A stretch of DNA of 64,000 nt from Dolomedes plantarius (taxonomy: Eukaryota; Arthropoda; Arachnida; Araneae; Dolomedidae). The DNA is taken from the NCBI GenBank assembly GCA_907164885.2, contig OU015493.1, forward strand, positions 120,762,193-120,826,192, given 5' to 3'. Below the pieces are notes generated by a model, which saw only the letters and a program-made list of their open reading frames with translations, did not search any database and was not told the origin of the DNA. Within the stretch, counting starts at the first letter, position 1; each line of letters opens with the position of its first letter. Position numbers and translations under genes: made by a program. Positions 1 through 11,157 of the stretch are shown one piece after another.

Positions 1-238
1 CATATCTCGTACGTTTGACACCAGCTTCATGACGTCGAAAGAATTCCAAATCCTTTTTGATATGTTCAGAATGCTTTTTCACTAAGCGACGTTTCAATTT
101 AATGGGTTTCATTGATTCTGCACTGAGGGCAACGTTGCACAAAACACTGTGGCTTCTCAATGTCATTTCTGACTACGGTGGTAAACCCAAATTTTAAATA
201 CTCATCTGAATATTTGCATCTTTTCTCCAAGGGAAAAG
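1..238 (-). pseudogene. hAT transposase, N-terminal fragment (ZBED5/SCAND3-like), runs off left edge
   Basis: Read on the minus strand from about 238 down to 1, this gives KYSDEYLKFGFTTVV, then after one frameshift SAESMKPIKLKRRLVKKH and KKDLEFFRR. These blocks match the zinc-finger N-terminal region of the ZBED5/SCAND3-type hAT transposases, where a conserved lysine/tyrosine start, 'MKP..LKRHL..KH' and 'F..RK' follow one another. The frameshift near the middle and the lack of a complete ORF show it is dead. The rest of the copy would lie beyond the left edge. It is related to, but not the same copy as, the hAT transposase at 1592-4757. Confidence 0.65.
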
Positions 239-1985
239 TAGAAATATAATAAGACTTCTACTTTATAAGTAAATTTAGAATTCCAAATAATAGTAAATTT
301 GTCACAATATATATTATTCGACAATATATATGATGCAATATATACTCGTCAAAAGTAAAATTGCAACACCACGAAGGAATGCTCGTAGCGATGTGAAAAT
401 AACAGGATCGATAGAGGTAAGACACATATGCAGATGATTAAAGAAACAAACAAAGATATGGAAAATTAAACTATTTACTCAGTATCGAATGTGACCACCA
501 ACGGCAGCTATACAGGCCTCTAAACGGCGAGGCATACTGTCCATGACAGTGGTTCCCAACCTTGGGTACGCGTACCAGTACCGGTACGTGGACAAGCAGC
601 TACTGGTACACGAATGATTTTACAATTTAAAACAAAAATCTATTAAAAATCTGTATTACGAAAAAAGAAAATAAATTACTATAATAGCTAACAATCCATA
701 CGTTTTAATATTTTAGTTTGGAATTTCTTATCCATTGTTTGTGTTGTAATACTTTATTGGGATTTACCTAATCTCAAAAGATGCCGTCTACACCTGATTG
801 TGTTATCTATGACCGCCCCTTAAAAATTTGGCACTCGCCTGCGAATTATAACTATGTATATAACTGTGTTTGCGAATTATAACTGTGTCTGAGTTCTACT
901 AATAATTGTGTTTTGTGTTTCAAACATCTTTAAATTAATTGCATATTATTAATCAATAGTAATTGTATTATTAATAAATATTAAGAAGCTGTTAAGGTAA
1001 GTGTATTAAACTCGGGAGATTTATTTAAAATGATTTTTTATATATCCTAATTTATTTTAATAAATGCTTGGCTACATGTTTCGAATACATCTCGTATTCG
1101 TCTTCAGACTATATACAAATAAACTTATTCGTTGTTAAGAACACTAAAAAATTTACAAAGGGTATGATTAGTCATGGTTATAGTTTAGATACAAAATCTT
1201 AAAATTACTTACATGCAATCATTACATTTTACAATAATTATTTTGAATTATATATGTATACCGGGTGTCTTTTTTAAATTGATATATAGGGATTCCAATG
1301 TAAATTTGAAGCGATTAATATAACTTTGTTATCAAACAGAATTATTGAAAAACAAAATTAGATATGAATTCAGCATTAAAAACTGACAGTTTTCATGTTT
1401 TTATTTTTTCAAAATCAGTTTTAAATAAAAGAGAATAATTAAAAAAATTACATTTTTTAACAAGAAAATTCAAATTTCGGGTCGATTCGCGTAAATAAAT
1501 TAGGATATATAAAAAATCATTTTTAATAAGTCTATTATACTTTTACGTTTTTGTAACATTTTACTTATTATTTTTACAGCACCTCGATACAATGAAGAGA
1601 TATTTAGAGCAATCTAGAAGTTCTAATTTCAACCCAAAGGAAGATCAATCACAAGAATTGAGCAAAGACGAAGAAGCAGAAGCGAACTTGGATCAGGAAG
1701 TATGATCCTGATTGTATGAAGTATGGGTTCGCCATGAAATCCGGAACAGAAGCTGAACCTATTCCACAGTCCGTGATTTGTTTTGAATTCTTATCAAACG
1801 AGACTATGAAGTCAGCTCTTTTGAAAAGGCATTTATATAGCAAACATTCGAGTGTAAAAGACAAAACTCTTGATTTTTTAAAAAGAAAGCATTCAAAGTT
1901 TTGCTCTCAAAAATCAATTGTCAAAACTTTTAGTAGTATAAATACTAATTATGTGAGAGCATCATATTTAGCTAGTTTGCATATA

Positions 1986-3287
1986 CAGAGGCTGTTCACA
2001 CATTTTTTAGACGATGTATATTGTATTCACAAAACTAAATTACATAAAATTCTTGTGTTTTAAATGTTCTATTTGACATCCCTTATTCTGAACTATCTTT
2101 CGATACCGCAATTTCCAGGATAATAATGCCTTTTGAAGTGTCAGAAGAGGTATTCTATCCCATTCCTTCTGAACAGCTTTCCAGAGTCCTGTAAGGGTTT
2201 TGGGACGACGTTAGGATAATGCAGATTTTAAAAGTCCGAAAGCACAAAAATCCATAGGTGATACATCGGGAGATTTAGTAGGGATATCAGTGAAGGGTAT
2301 AGCCTTGATACCAGTTTTTTGTTCCATTTCTTTTAGGAAATTTGCAGTGGATTTTGATGTGTGACTGCTAGCTTTGTCCTGATGGAGTCTCACAAATTGA
2401 TGGCACTGTGGGTAAAGCGATGGTATTTCATTCAGAAAAATTGGCTATAAAATATGTTCCTGATAGTATTTGGAGTTAATCTTGACATTTTTTTCCACTC
2501 TCTTTATTTTTAACTTGACATTATAAGAAAAACCAGCAACAATCATGAATCCCTTAGAAAAACTTTCTTTCGATTCTTTGAACCATGTACTTAAATTTTT
2601 TTCTCCCCTTTTATGATAATAAATGGCTCTTTTTTTGTTGCAATCATTTAAATACACCCATGATTCATCTATTGTGACAATTGTTTTCCATTTTTCTTTG
2701 GATAAGTGTTTCTCATATAGAATTCTGCAGCGTGTCCTGCGTTCAGCGATATGATTTGGAAGAAGACGATGCACATTGCGTTTTTTCGCTTTCTTAAGAT
2801 TTAAATCAACGTTTATCATTTTGTTTACAGTGGACACCGAGCATTTTAATGATTTTGCAACTGTCCTTTGACTAGGGGGATTTTCTTTTAGCATTAAACA
2901 ACGCACCTTTGCAATAGTCGAAGATGTCCGTTTTTTCCTTGGATACTTGTTTGGAATTTTTGTCCCACTTGAGGCTCCAATTTGACGTTTTTTTCCTTTC
3001 TTGTTGACGATATTACCTATCAACGCTTTAGATATCACAAAACCATGACTCTCACATCGTTTTTGGATAACGGAGTATGCATATTTCTCTTCGGAAGGAG
3101 CATAAATGTAGCCTTCGAACCACTGCTTTGCTAAAAACGCCATTTTGAATAAAAACAAAACTTTCAAGCCGCAGACGATAATTTTGACTTTTAAAAACAT
3201 AGTACAATTGCAATTATTTCTTTTGCAGCAAACGATTTTTTATTACCGCTTACCAAAATCGTCTAAAAAATGTGCGAACAGCCTCTG
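1986..3287 (-). mobile_element. DD41D mariner-type transposon, copy 1
   Basis: The ends are 30-bp inverted repeats, both starting CAGAGGCTGTTC and both containing ACATTTTTTAGACGAT, with one mismatch. TA flanks both sides (1984-1985, 3288-3289). At 1302 bp it is a full-length copy. It sits inside the hAT transposase between the SIVKTF region and the GETLLMPA region. A second copy of the same family is at 40662-41952. Confidence 0.92.
2040..3143 (-). pseudogene. Mariner-family transposase with DD41D triad, two nonsense codons
   Basis: From ATG at 3143 (MAFLAKQWFEGYIY) to the terminal stop at 2040-2042 the frame is open for 367 residues except for TAG at 2445-2447 and TAA at 2211-2213. An N-terminal helix-turn-helix region (PSQRTVAKSLKCSVSTVNKM) is followed by the DDE triad: first Asp in VTIDESWVYLND, second in LHQDKASSHT, third in SPDVSPMDF. 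I count 41 residues between the second and third aspartates, the DD41D spacing rather than mariner DD34D. All three acidic residues remain. Only the two stops disable it, so the copy is fairly young. Confidence 0.88.
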
Positions 3288-5105
3288 TAGCTAAGTGCGG
3301 GAAATCACATACAATTGGTGAAACATTGTTGATGCCTGCAACAAAGGATATAGTTGCATCTGTCCTTGGAGAGAAAGCGGCTAAAGAAATTGATAAAGTA
3401 TCATTATCTAATAATACTGTCAAGCGGGGAATAGATGAGATGGCATCACATGTTGAAGATATTTTAATCCAAAGATTAAAAGCAAGCCAATTTTATTCCC
3501 TCCAACAAGGATGAAAGTCCCGATATTTCCAATTTGGCACAACTACTTGTATATATTCGATTTGATTTCAACAATGAAATACAAGAAGAACTATTATTTT
3601 GCAAACCATTAACTGCAAGAACAACTTCGCAAGAAATATTTAAAATAATTAATGATTATTTCATTAAAAATCACATAAGTTGGCTAAAATGTGTTGGAGT
3701 TTGTACCGATGGTGCTCGTTCGATGATTGGAAAATTATTAGGCTTGGTAACCAAAATTAAAGAAGTGGCACCAAAATGCAAGTGTACGCACTACATCATT
3801 CACCGTGAAGCTTGGGCCACAAAAAATATGCCAGTGAATTTAAAAGAGGCTTTAGATGAGTCGGTAAAGATGGTTAATTTTATCAAATCTCGAGCACTCA
3901 ATTCGCGTTTATTTTCGATTTTATGTGGTGAAATGGGAAGTGCCTATGCCACACTTTTACTTCACACCGAAGTACGGTGATTGTTACCTGGTAAAGTCCT
4001 CAGTCGATTGTTTGAGTCACGCGATGAAATTTATATGGTTTTGACCAATTCAAAATATTTGAACGGAGATAATTTGATTGATGAGCAATGGTTATGCAGA
4101 CTAGCATACCTTTTAGAATTTTTTTCAAGATTAAATGAACTAAATTTGAGTTTGCAAGGAGTTAACAATTCTGTGTTCGACTTGTATGACAAAATAAGTG
4201 CGTTCAAGAGAAAATTGCAATTCATGCAACAGCAAATTGAAAAACAATATGTTAACATGTTTCCTTCCCTCTGTAACTTTATCGAAGAAAATAATTTGTC
4301 AATAAAAGACGATGTGATGAGCGACATTAGAAAACATCCAACATGAACTTATGAATGTTTCCAAAATTATTTTCGTGAAGATCTCACAGCTCAAAATTGA
4401 ATTCGAAATCCTTTCGCATTCACAACGGGGGTTCCAGACGATGTGATTGCAAAGGAGTCTTTTATAGACCTCAGCAGTGACAGTGGATTGAAATTAAGCT
4501 TTCAGAGCTCCAACCTATTCACTTTTTGTCTATCTACTCGTAAAGAATACCCAGAAGTGTCTTGCCAAGCAGTAAAATTTTTAATGCCATTTGCGACCAT
4601 ACATTTATGTGAAAAAGGATTTTCTGCAATGACTGCGAGGAAAACCAAGTATAGAGCTTTGCTGGACATTGAATCGGATCTTCGCCTTAAACTGACAAAC
4701 ATTGAGCCCGATATTACTTCTTTAGTTAATAATAAACAGGCACAACCTTCTCACTAATTATATATTTTTTAAAGTGATTATTATATTTTATTTATATGTT
4801 TAGCAATAAAAATATATCCCAAGGTACTTGTCTTTATTACAAATGTTCTCCATTGCATTTTATCCCCCATTTCAAAATTTTTGGTCTACCGGTACGTCAT
4901 CAAATTGTTTACAACCTACAGGTACAGTACTATAAAAAGGTTGGGAACCCCTGGTCTATGAGGCTATTAATGGTATCCTGAGATATTCCTTGCCAAGTCG
5001 AGTCCACTGCAGCTCTCAGTTCTTCTACGGTATGCGGCTACGGTGCCCTGTGCGCCGCAAGTCCGATGGCACCCCACACATGCTCGATGGGAGAGAGGTC
5101 GGGCG

Positions 5106-5830
5106 GCATATTCTGAAAGACTCACGGTTTGGGCACTCAATTGCCGGTTTGACGAAAGCATCAGTTTCGCCATCTGTTGACATATATAAGAATCTTTTTA
5201 TTATAAGTTTTTTTTTTTTTACTTCTACTCAATTTAGTCTATTTTAAAATCTGAATTACATATATAACACAGGATTTAAAGAGATTTTAACAAAATAAAT
5301 AAATGAATGAATTGAAATAAGTATATTATTGAATTTTAAATTTACTTTCTTCAAATATCCACAATAATTTTAATTTTTAAAATTTTAATGTTAATTAGAA
5401 AATAAATGTATTTAATAAGCTTTAATTAAAAAAATTAAGTTGCATAAATTAAAAAATTTAAAGTTTTAAATTCCAATAATATAAATTTACTTTAACATAT
5501 AATTTTAAATTAATCAAATTTTTAAAATATAAAAATTTATTTTAATTTGGTTACATTTTTATGCTAAATTATTGAAGAAATGAGGGAATGATGCTGAGTA
5601 TGAAGGAATGACAAATCTTTTGATCTTTCTTTGCTGTAGATTTTTCAATTCCTACTATTAGTTCACACTCTCTCTATATATATCTTGTTCAAATTTTCAA
5701 TCGTTAATAAAAGTACTTTTTATTCATCCACTCAAGTTCAAATACATTTTTTTAAACTTGTAGTGGATGACACTTGATGTTAATACAGTTTTTTCAAATA
5801 TTAATTCATTAATTAAATTTAATTAATCAA
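5106..5830 (+). repeat. Left inverted arm of the fold-back element
   Basis: About 725 bp that is repeated in reverse complement at 6819-7542 with only scattered differences. It is very AT-rich. The arm loses similarity just after the TTAATTAATCAA stretch at 5830. The last part (about 5690-5842) is itself duplicated in direct orientation at about 5850-6012, so the centre has grown by a tandem copy of about 160 bp. Confidence 0.88.
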
Positions 5831-6064
5831 TTTTAGTTTTAGACTATATGTATCTTGTTCAAATTTTCAATCGTTAATAAAAGTACTTTTTATTCCTCCA
5901 CTCAAGTTCAAATACATTTTTTTAAACTTGTAGTGGATGACACGATGTTAATACAGTTTATTTCAAACATTAATTCATTAATTAAATTTAATTAATCAAT
6001 TTTAGTTTTAGACCTAGAGCGTCTCTTGCTCTTGAATAGTAATTTCCCTCTTGTTACTGTATAA

Positions 6065-6130
6065 ACGGTAGCACTGTGGTATCGTGGATTTCTTCCGTCC
6101 TGTAGGTTGCGAGATCGAATCCCCAACCTG
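6065..6130 (+). repeat. tRNA-like module in the centre of the fold-back element
   Basis: GGTAGCACTGTGGTATCGTGG resembles a pol III A box region, and GAGATCGAATCCCC about 40 bases later resembles a B box. This is a SINE-head-like fragment, not a foldable tRNA gene as far as I can tell. It is followed by a second copy of the ATTCCTACTATTAGTTCACA segment that also occurs in the arms (about 5648 and 6208). Confidence 0.4.
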
Positions 6131-6818
6131 ACGAACTTTTTCTCTCTCTTTCCCCCCCTCCTAATCTCGCTTAGTCTGCAAGGTTCTGGCAGACAATCCT
6201 TTTATTCAATTCCTACTATTAGTTCACACTCAAATTTTTTCTTTGTTGACCTAAGTAGGAATTGACTTGCTTTTGTTTTATTTTCAGAATTTAATTGGAA
6301 ATAAGAGCATTTGAAAATCTTGCACTGAAAGCAAGAAAGTGAATGAAAGTCTAGTACTGTATGTGCTGAAGTATATACAGTCTGATAAAAATGGTTCTAT
6401 ATCTTTTTCAAAACAAATATGATTACTTTCAATTATACAAAACAAGTACTATTACTTACACATCTTAAATTTTTTTTTCTAATTTTCTAGGCTTTAAAAC
6501 ATATTGTATTAAGTAATTTCGTGATTTCAAATCAGGAATACTGTATTCAATGCAATATTTTAACATGAACCCATACAGATCCCCCTTTCAAACTTATACA
6601 ATCATTTCAGTACTATATAAAGTATTATTAAAAAAAATTTGAAAATTTTTCAAGTGGCGCATTTTGAAAAATTCAAATTTTAAATTCAAATAAAATAAAT
6701 TTTTCTAAGCCCTAATTGTGTTATATATCATTGAAAAAGGTCTTGAAAACTGCTTTAAAATGCCACCAATCTTAGCTCTCTAGCTCTTATTGTTGAAATT
6801 TTTTTGGATAATTGAATT

Positions 6819-7542
6819 TGATTAATTACATTTAATTAATGAATTAATATTTGAAAAAACTGTATTAACATCAAGTGTCATCCACTACAAGTTTAAAAAA
6901 ATGTATTTGAACTTGAGTGGATGAATAAAAAGTACTTTTATTAACGATTGAAAATTTGAACAAGATATATATAGAGAGAGTGTGAACTAATAGTAGGAAT
7001 TGAAAAATCTACAGCAAAGAAAGATCAAAAGATTTGTCATTCCTTCATACTCAGCATCATTCCCTCATTTCTTCAATAATTTAGCATAAAAATGTAACCA
7101 AATTAAAATAAATTTTTATATTTTAAAAATTTGATTAATTTAAAATTATATGTTAAAGTAAATTTATATTATTGGAATTTAAAACTTTAAATTTTTTAAT
7201 TTATGCAACTTAATTTTTTTAATTAAAGCTTATTAAATACATTTATTTTCTAATTAACATTAAAATTTTAAAAATTAAAATTATTGTGGATATTTGAAGA
7301 AAGTAAATTTAAAATTCAATAATATACTTATTTCAATTTATTCATTTATTTATTTTGTTAAAATCTCTTTAAATCCTGTGTTTTATATGTAATTCAGATT
7401 TTAAAACATACTAAATTGCGTAAATGTAAAAAAAAAAAAACTTATAATAAAAAGATTCCTATATATGTCAACAGATGGCGAAACTGATGCTTTCGTCAAA
7501 CCGGCAATTGAGTGCCCAAACCGTGAGTCTTTCAGAATATGC
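6819..7542 (-). repeat. Right inverted arm of the fold-back element
   Basis: Reverse complement of the left arm. The two arms still match through AT-rich tracts and the 13-A run near 7429, suggesting a recent insertion or arm homogenisation. Confidence 0.88.
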
Positions 7543-8622
7543 GGTCGGGCGAGGCTGCCGGTCAGGGAAGGATGTGAATTCCATTGAGGCAGTTCATAGT
7601 GTGACGTGCGTCATGTGCCGGACAATGTCCTGCTGGAATAGCGTGCAGGGGGCGGGCTGCACAAGTGGCCGAACCACAGGCATAACAACTTGTGTTACGC
7701 AACGGGCTGATGTTAAACTGCCAGTAATGTTCACAAGGGTTGTCCGCTGTCTGAACATGCCACCTCAAACCATGAAGCCCGGTGTGCGGCTAAAGTGACG
7801 TTCGACAGTATGGGCTTGCATGTAACGTTCTCCCCTAAGCCGCCACACATGTCCACGGCCGTCATTCCTCCATAAAAAAAATCGGGATTCATCTGAAAAC
7901 AATACCCGATGCCATTAGTTCGTTCAGTAACGATCACGTCGACACCAAGGCAGACGGGCAGCCCTGTGTCGAGTGGTTAAAGGAACCCCGGTGGCTGGCC
8001 GTCGTGCGTGCATCCCTGCCTCATGCAACCTGTTACGGATGGTTTGGCAGGAGACAGATGCTCCATCTGACAATGGTAGGTAGGTTTGAATATAATTTGC
8101 CGTGGCGAACGGGTTCCCACGTAAAATTCGCCGAAATTGCCTATCAGTGCGATCTGACGTTCACCTGGATGATCCACTGACTCTTCGTTTCTCGTCTTCC
8201 ACTGACTCGCCGTGTTCTCAGATGTTCGTGCGTCCATCGTGCCACGCATCGCTGAATTGTACTGACGTTTCGTCCAACACGACTGGGAATTGAGCGCAGG
8301 GACAAGCCGAGCTCATGCAGTTCTAGGATACGCTCTCGTTCCTCAGACAAAAACTGCTGGTATTCAGCTCACTGATGTGTCCGAGGCATTTTCTTCCGTT
8401 ACAACAATAATCTGTCATTGATAGCTTGTCTTTACATGCTATCAATGCCAGTAGCTGGCGGGCCAGCTACTGGCTTTTACAGCCAGAATCTGGGTATCAT
8501 GTGACCAGATGCGCACGCGCATTTAATCATTTGCATATGTCTCTGATGTCTACCGATCCTGTTATTTTCACCTCGCTAGCGCATTCCTTCATGGTGGTGC
8601 AATTTCACTTTTGACGAGTGTA

Positions 8623-9564
8623 TATGAATTGCAGCGATTGTCATGCAGGTATAAACAGGATAAGATTTTTTTCTTTTTTTTTCTTCTTTTTTCTAAGAAA
8701 TGGAGAACACTAAGAAACCTACCTCAGTCAAAGATGTGTAAAATCAAGAACAGAATATAACCTCAAGAAAAAAAAAATGTTCACCTTCTGTATTGATTCA
8801 GAAATATATAACAGTACAAATAGGAAATCTCTTACCTAAATAAAATTGCTTTATTTAATTGGAGAAACTTCAATAATAATGCCAAAATGCACAGCACAGA
8901 CTAATGAAAGGGAAACTGGAGTTTAGAATTTGTGTACTTACTATGCGCAGGAAATAACCGCGATTTTCATTTACCGGTAAACCACAGTTTAAGAAACGCT
9001 GTTAAAGTCGCGATCCCAAAGCGAAATTTTGGGATTGCGAAAATTTAATTCTGATGCATGAATTTAATTCTTATCGCCCTTCGCGAGTATCTAAGACATA
9101 TTTTATTTTATTTACTAAATTAATCGGAGTGAATTCAGCGAAGCTACTTTTCGCAGCGAAACTGTGAATCGCTGCCGCCGTGCTCGCCACAACTACTATT
9201 TTTCATATATACTACTATTTTACATATATATATTGTTTACCAAAGAAATAAATCATTTTTGAGAAAATATTTATCTTTATATCCTTATTTCCTGGGATCG
9301 TGAAAAAATCTGGAGGATAAAAAGGGGTCATGAATGAAAAAAGTTTAAGAAGCGCTGCGCTAAATAAAGACAGTAGATCTCTAACTAACTGAGTTTGCAC
9401 TTTGAACAAGACCTTTTACAAACGCTTCGGTCCCAGAATTTGATGGTTATTGGGAGATCGCAGCCTCCAAGACTGAAATATGTGCTACCCAGTCACATAT
9501 TCAACATCCAATCAAAATTAGTTTTGGTTCTACTTTTAGCGTTCTACTGATATTGGATTCTGTT
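8623..9564. other. Non-coding, with hAT-like end fragments
   Basis: No gene is visible. Stretches near 8990-9030 (CAGTTTAAGAAACGCTG, then GTCGCGATCCC) and 9290-9360 (GGGATCGTGAA, AAGTTTAAGAAGCGCTGCGC) look like ends and subterminal sequence of Charlie-type hAT MITEs, but I could not pair them with a target duplication. Confidence 0.35.
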
Positions 9565-9917
9565 TTGTTGTTACTGATGCCCCTTGACCAACAGTATATT
9601 TTTTGTTCAAGTCCATGACGGCTATTGGGCAAAATGGGGCAGCTCCGTTTTATAATAGCACCACAAGGGTCGGAGTCCGACTTGGCTAAAGGACCGGTCC
9701 CGTAGTTTTGAACCGAGTCAAGTGACGAGACCGGAACACTTGACCCCGCACCTCCAGAGGTAAATTTGGGAACTTGGAGGACATTACAGCCATGACAGAT
9801 TTTTCTTGCACTAGCCGCTATTAGTGTACACGGCGGGGGATTTGTCAGCGACCGGCATCGAACCCGAGATGTTCAGATCGCTGGCTCGCTGCCTTTGCCA
9901 ACCGGGCCACTGCGCCC
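9565..9917 (-). mobile_element. tRNA-derived SINE, family A, copy 1
   Basis: On the minus strand the head (from 9917) carries GTGGCCCGGTTGGCAAAGGC as an A-box-like block and CGGGTTCGATGCCGG as a B box. The body includes AAGTCGGACTCCGACCCTTG-type sequence and ends in GGGGCATCAGTAACAACAA, a short (AAC)n tail. Identical 12-bp duplications TTGGATTCTGTT flank it (9553-9564 and 9918-9929). It is 353 bp long and shares body sequence with 24313-24571 and with the interrupted copy at 40419-42049. Confidence 0.85.
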
Positions 9918-9929
9918 TTGGATTCTGTT

Positions 9930-11157
9930 ATTCTGTTTAGTTAGAGAGCATGCGTAAGCGTTATGTGCTTGTACTGTCAATAAACAGTGTATTCTAGCTT
10001 CGCTACTTATTTTCCGGATTATAACTTGTATACAGTAGATAATTAATACCTGTTAGGAATTCTTCATTATCTCACCCAAAATTGTTAAATAAATATCGAA
10101 AATTGTTTTCGGTGAAATTTTCTAAACAATTACTTAATTCATTAAAGCTTTGGCGACCTCCCTGAAATCACCTCGCGACCCACAGGATGGGAATCACTGA
10201 TCTAAGGTGCGTAAATACTTCCCAGGAGTAGAAAAAAAAGACAGGATAATAATGGAATTCTGTGATATTTTCTTTTTGTATTCAAAATTAAAAATAGATA
10301 CCATGCCGTGAAGAAATATATAACATTTCTTACACAAAAAATCAATGCCTTGTGGGTATGAAATTATATGTACCTATACGGAATGGTAAAAAGCCAATAT
10401 TGTTGAAACAAATAAGGGTTCATGAAGCGAATTCAACACACATTATTTCCATTTTAACTCAAAAATAGTTTTGAAAAAACATTGTTGGGAAAATAACCCG
10501 TCTAACACGAAACAAATTATCTGTTGACTTTATCTGTAACTGTGCACAAAAAGCTCTGACTGAAAAAAAAAGAAAGAAAACTGTCAACAATCTAATCTTA
10601 TTATTCAACTATTTAACCTAAAGAATAGATTATTACTTTATTGGGTAACGTTGGGATCTTGGATGCCTGAAACAATTACCTGTACAGAAGTATCTTGAAA
10701 GTTTCAAAATTTCAAATTTTAGCCTTATCGGAATAGCTTAATAATCTTTCGAAATTCGATAAAGAAGAAAAGGAGCAAAATCTTTTGGGAAAAATATTTT
10801 TTGTTCCGGCTCGGAACAATTCCTTACTCGGAACAAATGAATTGCTCCGGGTCGTATAAACCGTATATCCGGAACGATAAAAATCTTTAGGAGCAAAATC
10901 AAATCCATCCCAAAATAATGGTTTCATAAGGATAAATAAATAAAAAATTCCACGAAGACCAATTCGATCGGAACTTTTCGTTTTGGTTCATATCCATTTC
11001 AAGCCCTGGTTTTGATATCTTTTTAGTCTGAACCTCATCATTTTGTGTCTTAGATTCAATGGAATAAATTTCCAAGACTTCATGAAAAATCAAAAGTAAT
11101 TTGTAATCGAGTGAGATTTTTGTTTTGTTTTGTTATGAGACAGTTTTTGTATTAGTA
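9930..11157. other. Non-coding, one hAT end fragment
   Basis: No exon or RNA gene is recognised. The stretch ending at 10199 reads on the minus strand CAGTGATTCCCATCCTGTGG followed by GTCGCGAGGTG, a typical Charlie-type hAT end. No partner end was found. The ORF-like stretches at 10712-11093 have no recognisable motif. Confidence 0.35.

Larger units (their letters stand above)
1592..4757 (+). pseudogene. hAT transposase, ZBED5/SCAND3-like, fragmented
   Basis: The plus-strand segments together follow the ZBED5-type hAT transposase order. A start at 1592 (MKRYLEQSRSS) follows a TTTTTACAG acceptor-like site; then KYGFAMKSG, NETMKSALLKRHLYSKH and SQKSIVKTFSSI precede the mariner insertion. After it come KSHTIGETLLMPATKDIV (3300s), VLGEKAAKEIDKVSLSNNTV, NLAQLLVYIRFDFNNEIQ, FCKPLTARTT and VGVCTDGARSMIG (RNase H-like core). 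The hAT dimerisation end is EVSCQAVKFLMPFATIHLCE with the stop at about 4757. At least four frame changes or stops separate these blocks, so no functional product is possible. Confidence 0.85.
547..4953 (+). mobile_element. hAT transposon with 8-bp target duplication
   Basis: The left end CAGTGGTTCCCAACCTT and the right end, read inward on the minus strand as CAGGGGTTCCCAACCTTT, are the inverted repeats typical of hAT elements. The flanks are GTCCATGA (539-546) and GTCTATGA (4954-4961), an 8-bp duplication with one change. This insertion breaks the Tc1 transposase C-terminus, so it is younger than that element. It carries a decayed hAT transposase on the plus strand and is itself interrupted by a DD41D mariner at 1986-3287. 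Confidence 0.9.
5106..7542. mobile_element. Fold-back element with 725-bp inverted arms and 9-bp target duplication
   Basis: The left arm begins GCATATTCTGAAAGACTCAC at 5106 and the right arm ends with its reverse complement at 7542. Perfect copies of GGTCGGGCG flank it (5097-5105 and 7543-7551). Joining the flanks restores the SPDLSPIEHVW motif of the surrounding Tc1 transposase, which proves the insertion boundaries. A 9-bp duplication with long inverted arms is the signature of Mutator-like (MULE) elements. I see no transposase inside, so it would be non-autonomous. The alternative is another long-arm DDE family. Confidence 0.85.
479..8389 (-). pseudogene. Tc1-type transposase, broken and split by two insertions
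   Basis: A transposase of the Tc1/mariner DDE superfamily, which would cut and paste DNA at TA. The minus-strand reading starts at 8389 with MPRTHQ, meets a stop almost at once, then shows the paired helix-turn-helix (SEERERILELHELGLSLRSI, then GRNVSTIQRCVARW). The catalytic region appears near 7900 (FQMNPDFFYGG, where the usual 'SDESRF' has decayed), followed by CTLFQQDI near 7640 in another frame. The third catalytic motif SPDLSPIEHVWG forms only when 7552 is joined to 5096. The C-terminus MPRRLEACIAAVGGHIRY with stop at 479-481 lies beyond the hAT. Several stops and frameshifts are present besides the insertions. Confidence 0.82.
343..8620 (-). mobile_element. Tc1-like transposon, host of two nested insertions
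   Basis: The two ends are inverted copies: ACTCGTCAAAAGTAAAATTG reads inward from about 344, and on the minus strand ACTCGTCAAAAGTGAAATTG reads inward from about 8619. The similarity continues for about 90 bp (GATGTGAAAATAACAGGATC-like on both sides). TA flanks both ends (341-342 and 8621-8622). The element is split by a hAT at 547-4953 and a fold-back element at 5106-7542. Removing those with one copy of each target duplication leaves about 1.4 kb, a normal Tc1 length. The transposase remains lie on the minus strand. Confidence 0.88.

Noticed and set aside
5700..6015. Tandem repeat taken as a satellite
   Set aside because: It is an internal duplication of the inner end of the fold-back element arm, not an independent array.
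10712..11093. Candidate 3' exon of hig in the minus-strand frames
   Set aside because: No cysteine or CCP pattern and no acceptor giving the required phase 1 with a completed Cys codon.
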